From Pseudoponticoccus marisrubri (lineage in GTDB: Bacteria > Pseudomonadota > Alphaproteobacteria > Rhodobacterales > Rhodobacteraceae): DNA of 64,000 nucleotides. Below are positions 16,489 through 25,644 of the stretch, piece after piece. Position numbers and translations under genes: made by a program. The notes under the pieces are model-generated. The model was not told where the DNA came from and did no database searches. It worked only from the letters and a program-made list of their open reading frames with translations. The stretch is taken from the NCBI RefSeq assembly GCF_001482405.1, contig NZ_LPXO01000009.1:62001-126000 (forward strand). Reading direction: 5' to 3'. Every line of letters starts with the position of its first letter. Position 1 is the first letter of the stretch.

Positions 16489-17911
16489 GTGCGGGGAACT
16501 TTTCGGCCAGGAAGTCCCGGAAGAGAAAGGGGAAATGCAGGTTGACGATATCCGGTCGGTGGGTGGCGATCTGTTCGAAATGCGTGCGCTTGTTGCCCAT
16601 GTAGGCGAGCATCGAGCGTAGCCCCAGGTCACGGCAGGTGGCAATCTGCGTCAGGTCGTCCTGCAGGGTGAACTCGATAATCTCGGGGTTGAACGCGCGG
16701 GCCGCCTCCAGCGAGGGCACGTCCTGCAGCCGCACCGACAGCCGCGCTTGGGGGCAGAGCGCGCGCAGCGCGTTCAACCGGTGCAGGTCGTAGGCCCAGA
16801 AGAAACAGCGCTCCAACATGCCGGCGGCGTTGATCGCGGCCAGCGTGGCTGCCGGGTCGGCATCCTTCAACTCGACATAGAGCTGCCCGCCGTAGCGTTT
16901 CGCAATGTCGAGGATCTCGGCGAATTCGGGGATCCTCTCGCCGGCAAAGAACGGGTCGAAATGACTGCCGGCATCGAGGGCGCGCAGATGCTCGAAATCG
17001 TACCATGTGGACGAGCCGCGCCCGTCGGTGCAGCGGCTCAACTCGTCATCGTGGAAGACATAGACACGGCCGTCGGCACTCGAACGCAGGTCCAGCTCGA
17101 CATAATGGAAGCCCGCGGCAAAGGCGCAATGCGTCGACGGAAGCGTGTTCTCGGGCGCGAACTCGCAGGCCCCGCGATGGCAGGTGATCTCGACGGGCCA
17201 TTCGGCGGGCGGCCGGAACGGATGGACAAGCTCGGGCCGGTCCGAGCAGATGCCGAGCACGGGCAGCTTGCACAGGACGGCCATCCGGTCCGGGTCCTCC
17301 TCGTGCCACAGCACCACCTTCTGACCCCGCTTCCGGCATTCGTCGAAGAACTCCGGCGTCAGCGCGTCCTGCGGGCGCTCCATGCGCTCCCAGCAGAGAT
17401 GGATGATATCGGCCCCCTTGGCATATTCGAACGGCTCCGCACCAAGCGGAACGAGGACCGCGCGGGGATAGGGACATTGGGCGGCATCGAGCATCTCGGC
17501 AGAGGCCGGGTCGAACGCGCCGAGTATGGCCCGTTCGACACCATGCGCCCTGAGCGCCTTCATGACCGGGATCGTGGCCTCCCGATCCTTGATATCGGCG
17601 TAAATTCCCGCCCCCGTCTCGACGGCCAACGCCACGACCGACAGGAAGGGAACGGCGGGGACATTCTGGGCCCGCGCTTCGGTCGCGATCTGCTCGGCAG
17701 TCAGGTCGCGGAGCCTCTTGCCGTCCGGCAGGGCCGCGTCGTGATAGGTGATCAGCGTGCCGCAGGCGGCAGAGCGGATATCGACCTCCCAGAAATCGGC
17801 GCCAAGCCGCGCCGCCTTCTCGTAGGCGGCAAGGCTGCAATCGGCGGCATAGGCAGAGGCGCCGCGATGGGCGATGGAATACGGGCGGGAGGGGGTCAGC
17901 CAGTCGCTCAC
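16481..17911 (-). CDS. Tandem glycerophosphodiester phosphodiesterase
   Basis: 476 aa, nearly twice the usual GDPD length, because two domains are joined. Domain 1 begins SIAHRGASAYAAD at about 12 and has WEVDIRSAA and TYHDAAL. Domain 2 begins EITCHRGACEFAPENTLPS at about 242 and has VELDLRSSADG and VFHDDELSRCTDG. The second domain keeps the full HRG...ENT and H-D catalytic set; the first lacks the EN pair (AADCSL) and may be inactive or altered. The enzyme would split glycerophosphodiesters into glycerol-3-phosphate and an alcohol. No signal peptide, so cytoplasmic. It overlaps the ATPase stop by 4 bases. Confidence 0.87.
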   Translation of the reverse strand: MSDWLTPSRPYSIAHRGASAYAADCSLAAYEKAARLGADFWEVDIRSAACGTLITYHDAALPDGKRLRDLTAEQIATEARAQNVPAVPFLSVVALAVETGAGIYADIKDREATIPVMKALRAHGVERAILGAFDPASAEMLDAAQCPYPRAVLVPLGAEPFEYAKGADIIHLCWERMERPQDALTPEFFDECRKRGQKVVLWHEEDPDRMAVLCKLPVLGICSDRPELVHPFRPPAEWPVEITCHRGACEFAPENTLPSTHCAFAAGFHYVELDLRSSADGRVYVFHDDELSRCTDGRGSSTWYDFEHLRALDAGSHFDPFFAGERIPEFAEILDIAKRYGGQLYVELKDADPAATLAAINAAGMLERCFFWAYDLHRLNALRALCPQARLSVRLQDVPSLEAARAFNPEIIEFTLQDDLTQIATCRDLGLRSMLAYMGNKRTHFEQIATHRPDIVNLHFPFLFRDFLAEKFPAHA

Positions 17912-18912
17912 AGCCGTACCTCCTGGCGATCGAAACAGAGAAGTTCGGCAGCGTCATAGCCCCAGTCGACCGTCTGACCGGGCCGCAATCCCGAGCCGGC
18001 AGGCTGGACCGAGCGGATCATCCGGCCCGACGGCAGCGCTATGTCGAAGAGATCCTCGCGGCCCTGTGTCTCGACGAACCGCACCTCGCCCGTCAGGCCG
18101 GTGCCGAATTGCGGGCCCACATGCTCGGGGCGCAGACCGATCTCGGCGCAGGCCTTCGGGGCGCCGAAGCATGGCAGATCCTCCGGCGTGACGAAGGAGA
18201 TCGGCGGATTGCCGAGAAAGCTCGCGACGAACTTGTCCATCGGGTCGCGATACATCCGGGTCGGCCCGTCGATCTGGACGATCCGGCCGTTGTTCATCAG
18301 CGCGATCCGGTCGCACATGGACATGGCCTCGACCTGGTCATGGGTGACAAGGATCGCCGTGAGCCCCGTTTCCTGCTGGATTCGGCGGATCTCGGAGCGC
18401 ATCTCCAACCGCAGCTTGGCGTCGAGATTGGCCAGCGGCTCGTCCAGCAGAAGCACATCGGGGTTGCGCACCAGCGCACGCGCCAGCGCCACCCGCTGCT
18501 GCTGCCCGCCCGAAAGCTGCGCCGGACGCCGGTCCAGCAGCGTCTCGATATGGACGAGCTCGGCCATTTCGCCCACGCGGCGTCGGATCTGGTCCTTGTC
18601 GGCTTTCTGCACCTTCAGCGGGAAGGCGATATTGTCGAAGACCGACATGTGCGGATAGAGCGCGTAGTTCTGGAACACGACGCCAACATTGCGGCGTTGC
18701 GAGGGCAGTCCGGACACGTCGCGCTCGCCGAACATCAGCCGCCCCTCGTCGATCCGGTGGATGCCGCAGATCGCGAAGAGCGTGGTGGACTTGCCGCAGC
18801 CCGAGGGGCCGAGCAGCGCGATCATCTCGCCGCTGGCGACAGAGAGGTCCATGCCGCTGACAACAGGGGTGCCGTCGAAACGTTTCGTGAAACCGATCAG
18901 GTCGAGTTGCAT
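17908..18912 (-). CDS. CUT1-type ABC transporter ATP-binding protein (UgpC/MalK-like)
   Basis: 334 aa. Walker A is LGPSGCGKST, the signature is LSGGQQQRV, and Walker B is VLLLDEPLANLD, followed by the H-loop VTHD. A C-terminal OB-fold regulatory domain (from about 235, with EIGLRPEHV) is typical of MalK/UgpC ATPases. The ATG at 18912 shares its A with the TGA of the permease gene; a longer frame to 19248 is a shadow inside that gene. It supplies energy for the importer encoded by the three preceding genes. Confidence 0.9.
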   Translation of the reverse strand: MQLDLIGFTKRFDGTPVVSGMDLSVASGEMIALLGPSGCGKSTTLFAICGIHRIDEGRLMFGERDVSGLPSQRRNVGVVFQNYALYPHMSVFDNIAFPLKVQKADKDQIRRRVGEMAELVHIETLLDRRPAQLSGGQQQRVALARALVRNPDVLLLDEPLANLDAKLRLEMRSEIRRIQQETGLTAILVTHDQVEAMSMCDRIALMNNGRIVQIDGPTRMYRDPMDKFVASFLGNPPISFVTPEDLPCFGAPKACAEIGLRPEHVGPQFGTGLTGEVRFVETQGREDLFDIALPSGRMIRSVQPAGSGLRPGQTVDWGYDAAELLCFDRQEVRL

Positions 18913-19739
18913 CAGCCCTTTGAACCTCCGCCGTAGATGTTCATGAGTTTGTTCTGGAAGATCACGTAGATGACGACCACCGGCAGGGCGTAGAACAGGC
19001 CCACCGCCTTGAAGAGGTCGAAATCGGCCTTGGTGTCGTCGAGGATCAGCGCCTGCATGTAGGTCGCCAGCACCTGCGCATCGGAACCGGGCGCGAGGAC
19101 AAGCGGCAGGATGAATTCGGACCAGCCGGAGAGAAAGGAGAAGATCAGGATCGCCATCAGCCCGGGCTGCACCTGCGGCAGGACCAGCTGCCACCAGACG
19201 CGCAGGCGCGAGGCGCCGTCCTGCACGCCGGCCATCTCGATCTCCCACGGGACCGTGTCGTAGAAGCCTTTCATGATCCAGATGCCGAAGGGAAGTTCCA
19301 GCGCCGTCTTGACGATGATGACGCCGATCAGCGTGTCATACAGGCCGAGGATCTGCAGGATCAGGAAGATCGCGATGATGAGCGTCACCGTCGGAAAGGC
19401 ATGCAGCACGATCAGACCGGCAAGAAAGAACCCCCGGGCCGGGAAGTTGAGCCGCGAGAGCGCATAGCCGGCGGTCAGCGCGATGGCAGTGACGACCGTG
19501 GCCGTCGTGGTCGCGAAGATGAAGGTGTTGAGCGTCACCCGCCAGATGCCGGCGCGGCCGGTGTCCAGCTCCTCCCAGAGGAAGCGGAAATGCTCGAGCG
19601 TGAAGCCGCTGGGGATCAGCGAGCCGGGCTGTTTCAGCGTGAAGCTGTCGACGACCTGGAAGACCAGCATGATCAGCAGCGGCGTGGAGAAGATGCCGAG
19701 GACAAGCAGGATCGGCCAGTTCCGGTAATTGTGTCGCAT
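18912..19739 (-). CDS. CUT1-type ABC transporter permease (UgpE/MalG-like)
   Basis: 275 aa with six predicted membrane helices. The transport module carries the EAA-type loop EIEMAGVQDGASRLRVWWQLVLP. N-terminal residues 9-33 form the first helix, followed by a periplasmic stretch, as in MalG-like permeases. It pairs with the longer permease encoded upstream, 4 bases away. The C-terminal IYGGGSKG resembles the cytoplasmic tail GLTAGAVKG that contacts the ATPase in maltose-type importers. Confidence 0.88.
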   Translation of the reverse strand: MRHNYRNWPILLVLGIFSTPLLIMLVFQVVDSFTLKQPGSLIPSGFTLEHFRFLWEELDTGRAGIWRVTLNTFIFATTTATVVTAIALTAGYALSRLNFPARGFFLAGLIVLHAFPTVTLIIAIFLILQILGLYDTLIGVIIVKTALELPFGIWIMKGFYDTVPWEIEMAGVQDGASRLRVWWQLVLPQVQPGLMAILIFSFLSGWSEFILPLVLAPGSDAQVLATYMQALILDDTKADFDLFKAVGLFYALPVVVIYVIFQNKLMNIYGGGSKG

Positions 19740-19743
19740 TGGC

Positions 19744-21045
19744 TTATCCCTCGATCAGCGGCTTGCCGACAAGCTGGCGGAAGTTGAACAGGCGCAGGTA
19801 GAAGAGGCTCGCGAGGATGCCGATGATCACCAGCACCAGCGCAAAGGCCGCGCCCAGACCGTATTGCAGGTTGCCGCCGTAATTGTTCAGCGCGGTGTGA
19901 TAGGCGGCCAGCGCCCAGACCTCGGTCGCGCGCCCCGGCCCTCCATCGGTGGCCAGCAGGATGTACTCGAACGAGGTCAGCAGCGAGAGCGTCTGGTAGG
20001 CAGTGGTGAACAGGATCGGCCAGCGCAGCTGCGGCAGGATGATGTAGCGCACCTGTTGCCAGCGGTTCGCCCCGTCCACCTCGGAGGCGTGCAGCATCGA
20101 CGCCGGAATCGCCCGTATGGCCGAGGCAAAGAGGATCATCCCCATCGACGCGCCGACAAAGCCGTTGATGAGCACGATGGTCGTCCAGGCATGGGTGGGG
20201 CTGTCCAGCATCCAGTTCTTCGGGCTCATGCCGAACCAGCCGGTGACGGTGGACAGGAACCCGGTGTCCCAGGTGAACCATTTCCACATCAGCACGTAGA
20301 GCACGGGCGGCAGGATGCGCGGCAGGAACCAGATGGCACGAAAGGTCGCCGCCTGGGCGGCCGGAAGGTAGAAGGTCGAGATTGCGAGGAACAGCCCGAA
20401 GCCCACGTTGAAGCTCAGGGTGAAGGCGACGTAGATCGCAGTGTTGGCGGCATAGCGCCACGTGGATGGCAGGGTGAAGAGCAGCTCGACGTTCTCGGTC
20501 GTCCAGACCCAACCGGTATAGGCCTGCGCGGTGATCTGGTCGTGATCCCGCGGGGCGATGCCGCCCGCAGTGAGGGCGGCACGGAATTCGGCCTCGGTGC
20601 CAAAGCGTTCGTTCAGGACAGACCGTTTGAACAGTTCGGCCGCCGCCTTGCGGTCCCTCGTCTTGCGGATGCGGTTCTGACGCAGGTCCTTCAGCGCGCG
20701 CTCGACATCGCGGCGCGTGGCAAAGCTCTCGCCGCCATGCAGCCTTGCGAACTCGTCGGCGGTCTCCTGGTCGATCTGTGCCGCAAGTGCGGCGAGCCCC
20801 TTTTCGTCGACCGCGTAGCCGGCATCTTCGAGCTTTTCGAGTGTCGCGTCGGGCAGACCCGCATCGCCAAGCGCGCGCAGGGCGCTCTTGTTCAGCATGT
20901 AGTCGCCGCCCGTGATCCCGGTCGCCGTACTCATGTTGGTGAAGGCGAAGAACCCGGTCATGATGACAGGCGCAAGGAAGAACAGGGCGATGACGAGCAA
21001 TGCGGGCGCGAGAAATCCGAGCCCGAGCCAGTTCATGCGTTTCAT
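19744..21045 (-). CDS. CUT1-type ABC transporter permease (UgpA/MalF-like), long form
   Basis: 433 aa, longer than the usual 290-310 of UgpA-like permeases. After the first helix (residues 5-30) there is a periplasmic insertion of roughly 150 residues, charged and helical, before the remaining helices. This resembles the enlarged P2 loop of MalF. The EAA loop is EVDGANRWQQVRYIILPQL. I recall similarly long permeases in transporters annotated for inositol phosphates, which would suit the neighbours, but that is not proven here. The start at 21045 is preceded by a good GGAGG; an ATG two codons later is also possible. Confidence 0.85.
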   Translation of the reverse strand: MKRMNWLGLGFLAPALLVIALFFLAPVIMTGFFAFTNMSTATGITGGDYMLNKSALRALGDAGLPDATLEKLEDAGYAVDEKGLAALAAQIDQETADEFARLHGGESFATRRDVERALKDLRQNRIRKTRDRKAAAELFKRSVLNERFGTEAEFRAALTAGGIAPRDHDQITAQAYTGWVWTTENVELLFTLPSTWRYAANTAIYVAFTLSFNVGFGLFLAISTFYLPAAQAATFRAIWFLPRILPPVLYVLMWKWFTWDTGFLSTVTGWFGMSPKNWMLDSPTHAWTTIVLINGFVGASMGMILFASAIRAIPASMLHASEVDGANRWQQVRYIILPQLRWPILFTTAYQTLSLLTSFEYILLATDGGPGRATEVWALAAYHTALNNYGGNLQYGLGAAFALVLVIIGILASLFYLRLFNFRQLVGKPLIEG

Positions 21046-21070
21046 GAGCCGCCTCCGTTTGGCGAGAGGA

Positions 21071-21092
21071 AGGGGGCGGCGCACCGCCCCCT
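21071..21092 (-). terminator. Hairpin between binding-protein and permease genes
   Basis: A perfect 9-bp stem (AGGGGGCGG / CCGCCCCCT) with a 4-base loop fills the 59-base gap after the binding-protein stop. No T run follows on the minus strand, so it probably acts as a 3' stabiliser or partial attenuator that favours high expression of the binding protein. Confidence 0.6.
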
Positions 21093-21104
21093 CTTGCGTC
21101 GATC

Positions 21105-22451
21105 TCAGCGAACGATCAGTTCGTCGCCCAGCTTGGCCTTCAACTCGGCCTCGACCTCGGCAACCGCGTCGGCCGGCGACTTGACGCCGGTCCAGGCCGC
21201 TTCGAGCCCCTTCCACATGGTCTCGGAGAAGGCACCGTACTGGACGTGGTTCGGCTGGGCATTGGCCGTGCCGAGCAGGCGCTCTGTGGCCTCGGACGCC
21301 CAGAGGTCATTTGCATAGAGCTCGATATTCGACTGCTGATGGGTGATGCCCAGATGGGCCGACTTGATCGCGTGCAGCGCGTTCATCCGCGGCTCCGAGG
21401 CGATCTTGACCAGCTGCGCGGCGATGTCTTCCAGATCATCCTCGGCCTGGTCGGTGATCAGGTACACCAGCGGATGGGTGATCGTGTTCGCGCGGCCGTC
21501 CGCGTTGCCGGCGGGGATCAGCGAGAACTCGATCGTGCCGAAAAAATCGTCATTGCCTTCCTTGCCGGTGTAGCGGGCAAAGTGCCAGGTGCCGCCATGC
21601 CAGAGCGCAGCCTTGCCGTTGGCGACCTCGTTGTACCACTGGCCCCAATCCGTGCCGATATGGTTCTTGCGGGTCACGCCGGCTTCGACGCAATCGACGA
21701 AGAACTGATACATCGCTTCCATCGCGGCCTTGTCCAGCACCAGCTTGCCGGTGTCGGGGTCCTGCAGCACGCCGCCGAAGGACTGGTAGAACTGGGCGTA
21801 GTCCGGGCCGTTCGAGACGCGCGGATAGAAGCCATAGCCTTCCTCGACCAGACCGGCATCCACGGCCTTCTTGGCATCCTCGAGCACGTTGGCCAGCGTG
21901 TATTCACCGGCGGCAACCTTTGCGGGCAGTTCGGCGATCTGCTGGTCGGTATAGCCGATGCCGCGCATGGTCTCTTTCCAGAAGAAGAACGGCCGGCTCT
22001 CGGCATCCTGCGGCAGCCCCCACTGAATGCCGTCGAAGGCGGCGATTTCCATCAGGTTGTCGTAGATGTCGTTCAGCGGCCAGGCGTCCATGTCGAGGTA
22101 ATCCTCGACCGGAACGATCAGTCCGGCCTGCGACCAGGGCGCGATGTCCAGATGCGAGGTGACGACGATGTTCGGCGCCGTGCCGGCCTCGGCCGCCAGC
22201 GTCACGGCCTGCTTGAAATCGTCCCAGCCGCCGAAATCGCGTTTCTTCTCGACGGTGATGTTGAGCTCTTCGCCTTCGATGGCGCGCTCGCGCATCAGCA
22301 TGTCGGCCGCCAGCTCGATGGCATCCATCCGGTAGCTGTCGGCCTCGTTCGAGCCGCCGGCCCAAACGGTGATGGTGACGTCTTCGGCCAGCGCGGCGGT
22401 GCCGGCACAGACCAGCGCGGTCGAGGCGAGGATGTTACGCAGAATGGTCAT
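21105..22451 (-). CDS. CUT1-type ABC transporter substrate-binding protein
   Basis: 448 aa, exported. The Sec signal peptide MTILRNILASTALVCAGTAALA ends with an AxA-type site before EDVTITVWAGG, the normal mature start of family-1 sugar-binding proteins. Aromatic-rich sites such as WGQWYNEVANGKAALWHGGTW suggest a polyol or sugar ligand. It is the first gene of the operon containing two permeases, an ATPase, a phosphodiesterase, a LacI regulator and an IMPase-like enzyme. A phosphodiester or phosphopolyol ligand such as glycerophosphoinositol or inositol phosphate is inferred from context, not from residues. I chose 22451 because it starts directly at the signal peptide. Confidence 0.87.
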   Translation of the reverse strand: MTILRNILASTALVCAGTAALAEDVTITVWAGGSNEADSYRMDAIELAADMLMRERAIEGEELNITVEKKRDFGGWDDFKQAVTLAAEAGTAPNIVVTSHLDIAPWSQAGLIVPVEDYLDMDAWPLNDIYDNLMEIAAFDGIQWGLPQDAESRPFFFWKETMRGIGYTDQQIAELPAKVAAGEYTLANVLEDAKKAVDAGLVEEGYGFYPRVSNGPDYAQFYQSFGGVLQDPDTGKLVLDKAAMEAMYQFFVDCVEAGVTRKNHIGTDWGQWYNEVANGKAALWHGGTWHFARYTGKEGNDDFFGTIEFSLIPAGNADGRANTITHPLVYLITDQAEDDLEDIAAQLVKIASEPRMNALHAIKSAHLGITHQQSNIELYANDLWASEATERLLGTANAQPNHVQYGAFSETMWKGLEAAWTGVKSPADAVAEVEAELKAKLGDELIVR

Positions 22452-23019
22452 TGCAGTGTCCCGATCTGAGATAGGAATGAAAAAGGGCGTGAGCACACGT
22501 GTGCGCGCCTTGAATTAAGCGACGCCTGTAACAGGTCCTTGACAGCCAGATTGCCGATTTCTGACAAATTCGACCCCGCGCGCCGAAGGCCGCAAGGAAA
22601 CGGCGCCGGAGATTTCTCGGTCGCGTGACGCCTGCAATCTGACGGGTCTCGATGGACGCGCGTCAAGGCCCAGGCCTGATCCGCCCCCACTGGCTGGCCC
22701 GGCCCAGATGCCGATGCACGCTTTGCCCGATCTGCCCCGGCACGCGGGACCATCGCAATCCGGGAGACCTCCCCGGTCATGGACGCCCTGCTTCATTTGT
22801 CGGACCAACGCCCGCAGGGCGGTATCGCTTCTTGAAGCGGAAGGTATCGGCTGCAACAGGAAGACGTCAGTCGAAGCGCTCGACGCGAAGCCGCGTAACC
22901 GTGGGTCACCCCATCTGCTTGTCAAACATCGAAAACACCCTGACAGAGCCGACCAAGGTGTTCCCAACCCGACGGATACTCCATATTCTTCGTCCCACGA
23001 TTTGCCCGGACCCCAAGCC
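22452..23019. other. Divergent promoter region between ABC operon and gntR
   Basis: This 568-base gap separates the divergently transcribed binding-protein gene and the truncated GntR gene. Apart from the two palindromes near the binding-protein start I see no gene: the open frame that extends the gntR frame upstream to 22708 has no family character. It most likely holds promoters for both sides. Confidence 0.5.
22493..22504. promoter_or_regulatory. Candidate LacI-type operator
   Basis: The 12-bp perfect palindrome GCACACGTGTGC with a central CG lies 42 bases upstream of the binding-protein ATG. LacI-family operators are typically such palindromes with a central CG. A second short palindrome, CCTGTAACAGG at 22525-22535, lies further upstream. 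Both are sequence-visible; regulation by the operon's own LacI protein is inferred. Confidence 0.45.
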
Positions 23020-23502
23020 ATGAATTCACCGCGACCTGCTTCCGTTCCCGAACAGCTCACCAAGCGTGAGGTGGCGGAAATCGCGATCCGTAACGCCATT
23101 GAAACAGGGCTTTACAAACCCGGTCGGATCATCAGCCAGCGGCAGATCGCCGAAGACCTCGGCCTAGGCGTCACACCGATCCGCGAGGCGGTGCTGGTCA
23201 TGATGGGCAACGGCATCGTCGACCGCCACAAGCACCATTCGATCAAGGTCAGCGAGATCGACGAAAAGCGGCTGCGTGAGATCTTTGGGGTCCGCCGCAT
23301 CCTCGAAGAGCAGGCGGTGCGGCTCGCTGCCGAAAAGGCAACGCCTGAGCTGATTGCCCGGCTGCGGCAGCTGAACCGGCGGTTGGAGGTGATGGAGGCC
23401 GCCGATGGTGCGGACGCGATTAACCCCATCGACCGCGACTTTCACACCGCGATTTTTAATGCCCGGGAAGCGCCCCCGTTCACGCCCGACCCGGCAGGCT
23501 GA
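23020..23502 (+). pseudogene. GntR-family regulator (FCD type), truncated at the photosynthesis cluster edge
   Basis: The 160-residue frame has a complete winged helix (AEIAIRNAIETGLYKPG, then QRQIAEDLGLGVTPIREAV) and the start of an FCD ligand-binding domain (RRILEEQAVRLAA). It stops soon after DRDFHTAIFNA; full FCD regulators are about 220-240 aa. The last dozen codons ([12 protein letters not shown]) have no family likeness, and the final 23 bases lie within the convergent dxs coding region. The gene was evidently cut where the photosynthesis DNA was joined, at about 23462-23480. It could still make a DNA-binding fragment, but ligand sensing must be lost. Confidence 0.75.
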
Positions 23503-25399
23503 TGAGGCCGGCTTCGCGGTCCAGCAGGCGGCGGGCGGTGGTGCGGATGGTCTCGGCGGTCAGGCCGGCCTCTTCGTACATCTGGGCGGGGCTGGCCTGG
23601 TGGATGACGCGGTCGGGCAGCGTCATGGGGCGGATCTTCAGCCCGGCATCCAGCAGCCCGCCCCGCGCCAGCGCGTGCAGCACGACCGAGCCGAAGCCGC
23701 CCTCGGCCCCGGTCTCCAGCGTGATCAACCCCTCGTGGTGCCGCGCGAGCTGGGTCAGCAGGTCGCGGTCCAACGGCTTGGCAAAGCGCGCATCGGCCAC
23801 GGTGACGCTGATCCCCTCGGCCTCGAGCATGGCGGCGGCCTCCTGCGCCTCGGCGAGCAGCGTGCCGTAGCTGAGCAGCGCGAGCGTGCTGCCCTCGCGC
23901 AGCACCCGGCCCCGTCCGATGGGCAGCGCCTCGCCCCGTTCCGGCAGGGCCACGCCGGTGCCCGCGCCGCGCGGGTAGCGGAAGGCGATCGGCCCGGCCT
24001 CATGCGCGGCGGCGGTGGCCACCATGTGCATCAGCTCGGCCTCGTCGGCCGCGGCCATCACGGTGAAGCCGGGCAGGTTCGACAGGTAGGCGATGTCATA
24101 GGCGCCGGCATGGGTGGCGCCGTCAGCGCCCACGAGCCCCGCGCGATCGATGGCGAAGCGCACCGGCAGGCCCTGCAGGGCCACGTCATGCACCACCTGG
24201 TCATAGCCGCGCTGCAGGAAGGTCGAATAGATCGCGCAGAAGGGCTTGAGCCCGGCGGCCGCCATGCCGGCGGCAAAGGTCACCCCGTGCTGCTCGGCGA
24301 TGCCCACGTCGAAGACGCGGCCGGGAAATCTCTCGGCCATGATATGCACGCCGGTACCAGACGGCATGGCCGCGGTGACCGCGACGATGTCGGGATCGCG
24401 CGCGGCCTCCTCGGTCAGGGCCTTGCCGAAGACGCTGGTATAGCTGGGCGCGTTGGGCGTGCCCTTGGCCTGCGTGCCGGTGGCCACGTCAAACTTGGCC
24501 ACGCCGTGATACTTGCAATCAGCCGTCTCGGCCGGGCGATAGCCCTTGCCCTTGACGGTGCAGCAATGGATCAGCACCGGCCCGATGGCGCGGGTGCGCG
24601 CGGCGCGCAGCACGGTCAGCAGCTGGCCCATGTCGTGGCCGTCGATCGGGCCCATGTAGTCGAAACCCAGCTCGTCGAACAGCGTGCCGGCCCCCTGCCC
24701 CGTCACCAGCTGCCGGGCGCGGCGTGCGCCGTCGCGCATGGGCGGCGGCATCATCGACTCGAAACCCTCGGCCAGCGATTTCATCTGCACCATGGGGCCG
24801 GTGGCATAGAGCCGCGACAGGTAGCTCGACATCGCGCCCACCGGCGGGGCGATGGACATCTCGTTGTCGTTCAGGATCACGAAGAGCCGCCGCCCCTCGT
24901 GGCCCGCATTGTTCAGCGCCTCGTAGGCCATGCCGGCGCTGATCGCGCCGTCCCCGATCACCGCGATCGCGTCACCGGTGGGCCGGCCCATGTCGCGCCC
25001 CACCGCGAACCCCAACGCCGCCGAGATCGAGGTCGAGCTGTGCGCCGCGCCGAACGGGTCATGCGCGCTCTCGTCGCGCTTGGTGAAGCCCGACAGCCCG
25101 TCCTTCTGGCGCAGGGTGCGGATGCGGTCGCGCCGCCCGGTCAGCACCTTGTGCGGGTAGCACTGGTGGCCCACGTCCCAGACCAGCTTGTCGAAAGGGG
25201 TGTTGAAGACCGCGTGGATCGCCACGCTCAGCTCGACCACGCCGAGCGACGAGCCGAGATGCCCGCCGGTCTGCGACACGGCCGAGATCACCTCCTGCCG
25301 CAATTCGCCCGCGAGCCGCGCCAGCGTTCGGTCATCCAGCGCACGCAAATCCGCGGGGCCGGCGATGCGGTCGAGCGTGGGCGTCAGGGGACGGGTCAT
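23480..25399 (-). CDS. dxs: 1-deoxy-D-xylulose-5-phosphate synthase
   Basis: Full-length (639 aa) thiamine-diphosphate enzyme that condenses pyruvate and glyceraldehyde-3-phosphate, the first step of the MEP isoprenoid pathway. N-terminal motifs are [13 protein letters not shown] and [11 protein letters not shown]. The ThDP/Mg motif is [18 protein letters not shown]. The transketolase pyrimidine domain has [17 protein letters not shown]. Its place downstream of the puf genes is a known arrangement in Rhodobacter-type clusters, and supplies precursors for carotenoids and the bacteriochlorophyll tail. Its 3' end overlaps the tail of the truncated gntR frame convergently. Confidence 0.95.
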   Translation of the reverse strand: MTRPLTPTLDRIAGPADLRALDDRTLARLAGELRQEVISAVSQTGGHLGSSLGVVELSVAIHAVFNTPFDKLVWDVGHQCYPHKVLTGRRDRIRTLRQKDGLSGFTKRDESAHDPFGAAHSSTSISAALGFAVGRDMGRPTGDAIAVIGDGAISAGMAYEALNNAGHEGRRLFVILNDNEMSIAPPVGAMSSYLSRLYATGPMVQMKSLAEGFESMMPPPMRDGARRARQLVTGQGAGTLFDELGFDYMGPIDGHDMGQLLTVLRAARTRAIGPVLIHCCTVKGKGYRPAETADCKYHGVAKFDVATGTQAKGTPNAPSYTSVFGKALTEEAARDPDIVAVTAAMPSGTGVHIMAERFPGRVFDVGIAEQHGVTFAAGMAAAGLKPFCAIYSTFLQRGYDQVVHDVALQGLPVRFAIDRAGLVGADGATHAGAYDIAYLSNLPGFTVMAAADEAELMHMVATAAAHEAGPIAFRYPRGAGTGVALPERGEALPIGRGRVLREGSTLALLSYGTLLAEAQEAAAMLEAEGISVTVADARFAKPLDRDLLTQLARHHEGLITLETGAEGGFGSVVLHALARGGLLDAGLKIRPMTLPDRVIHQASPAQMYEEAGLTAETIRTTARRLLDREAGLISLPGRA

Positions 25400-25484
25400 G
25401 GCAGGGCTCCTTCAGACGCAGCGCGGCATGGCTGCACAGGGTGCCCGGGGGTCCGGCCCGTTCCGGGCAGAGGGTGGCGGCGGC

Positions 25485-25520
25485 GGCACCACGCGACACG
25501 AAGGGGTTTCGCGTGGTGCC
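25485..25520 (-). terminator. Hairpin in the pufC-dxs gap
   Basis: A perfect 12-bp inverted repeat (GGCACCACGCGA / TCGCGTGGTGCC) with a 12-base loop lies midway in the 245-base gap between pufC and dxs. It has no T tract. Together with the next hairpin it probably stops or pauses puf transcripts before dxs. Confidence 0.55.
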
Positions 25521-25610
25521 TTGCTCCTGTCGCCAACAGGAAGGTTCGGGGGTGTCCCCCCCTGCTCCCGGCCCCCATGAGACTGCAAGGGCCGGAAGTC
25601 TCGGCGGCGG

Positions 25611-25640
25611 CGGGCCGGGATCGCGACGGATCCCGGCCCG
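25611..25640 (-). terminator. Hairpin directly after pufC
   Basis: A perfect 12-bp stem (CGGGCCGGGATC / GATCCCGGCCCG) with a 6-base loop starts 4 bases after the pufC stop. It is the best candidate for the 3' end or stabiliser of the pufBALMC mRNA. As usual in high-GC Rhodobacterales it lacks a U tract. Confidence 0.65.
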
Positions 25641-25644
25641 ACCG

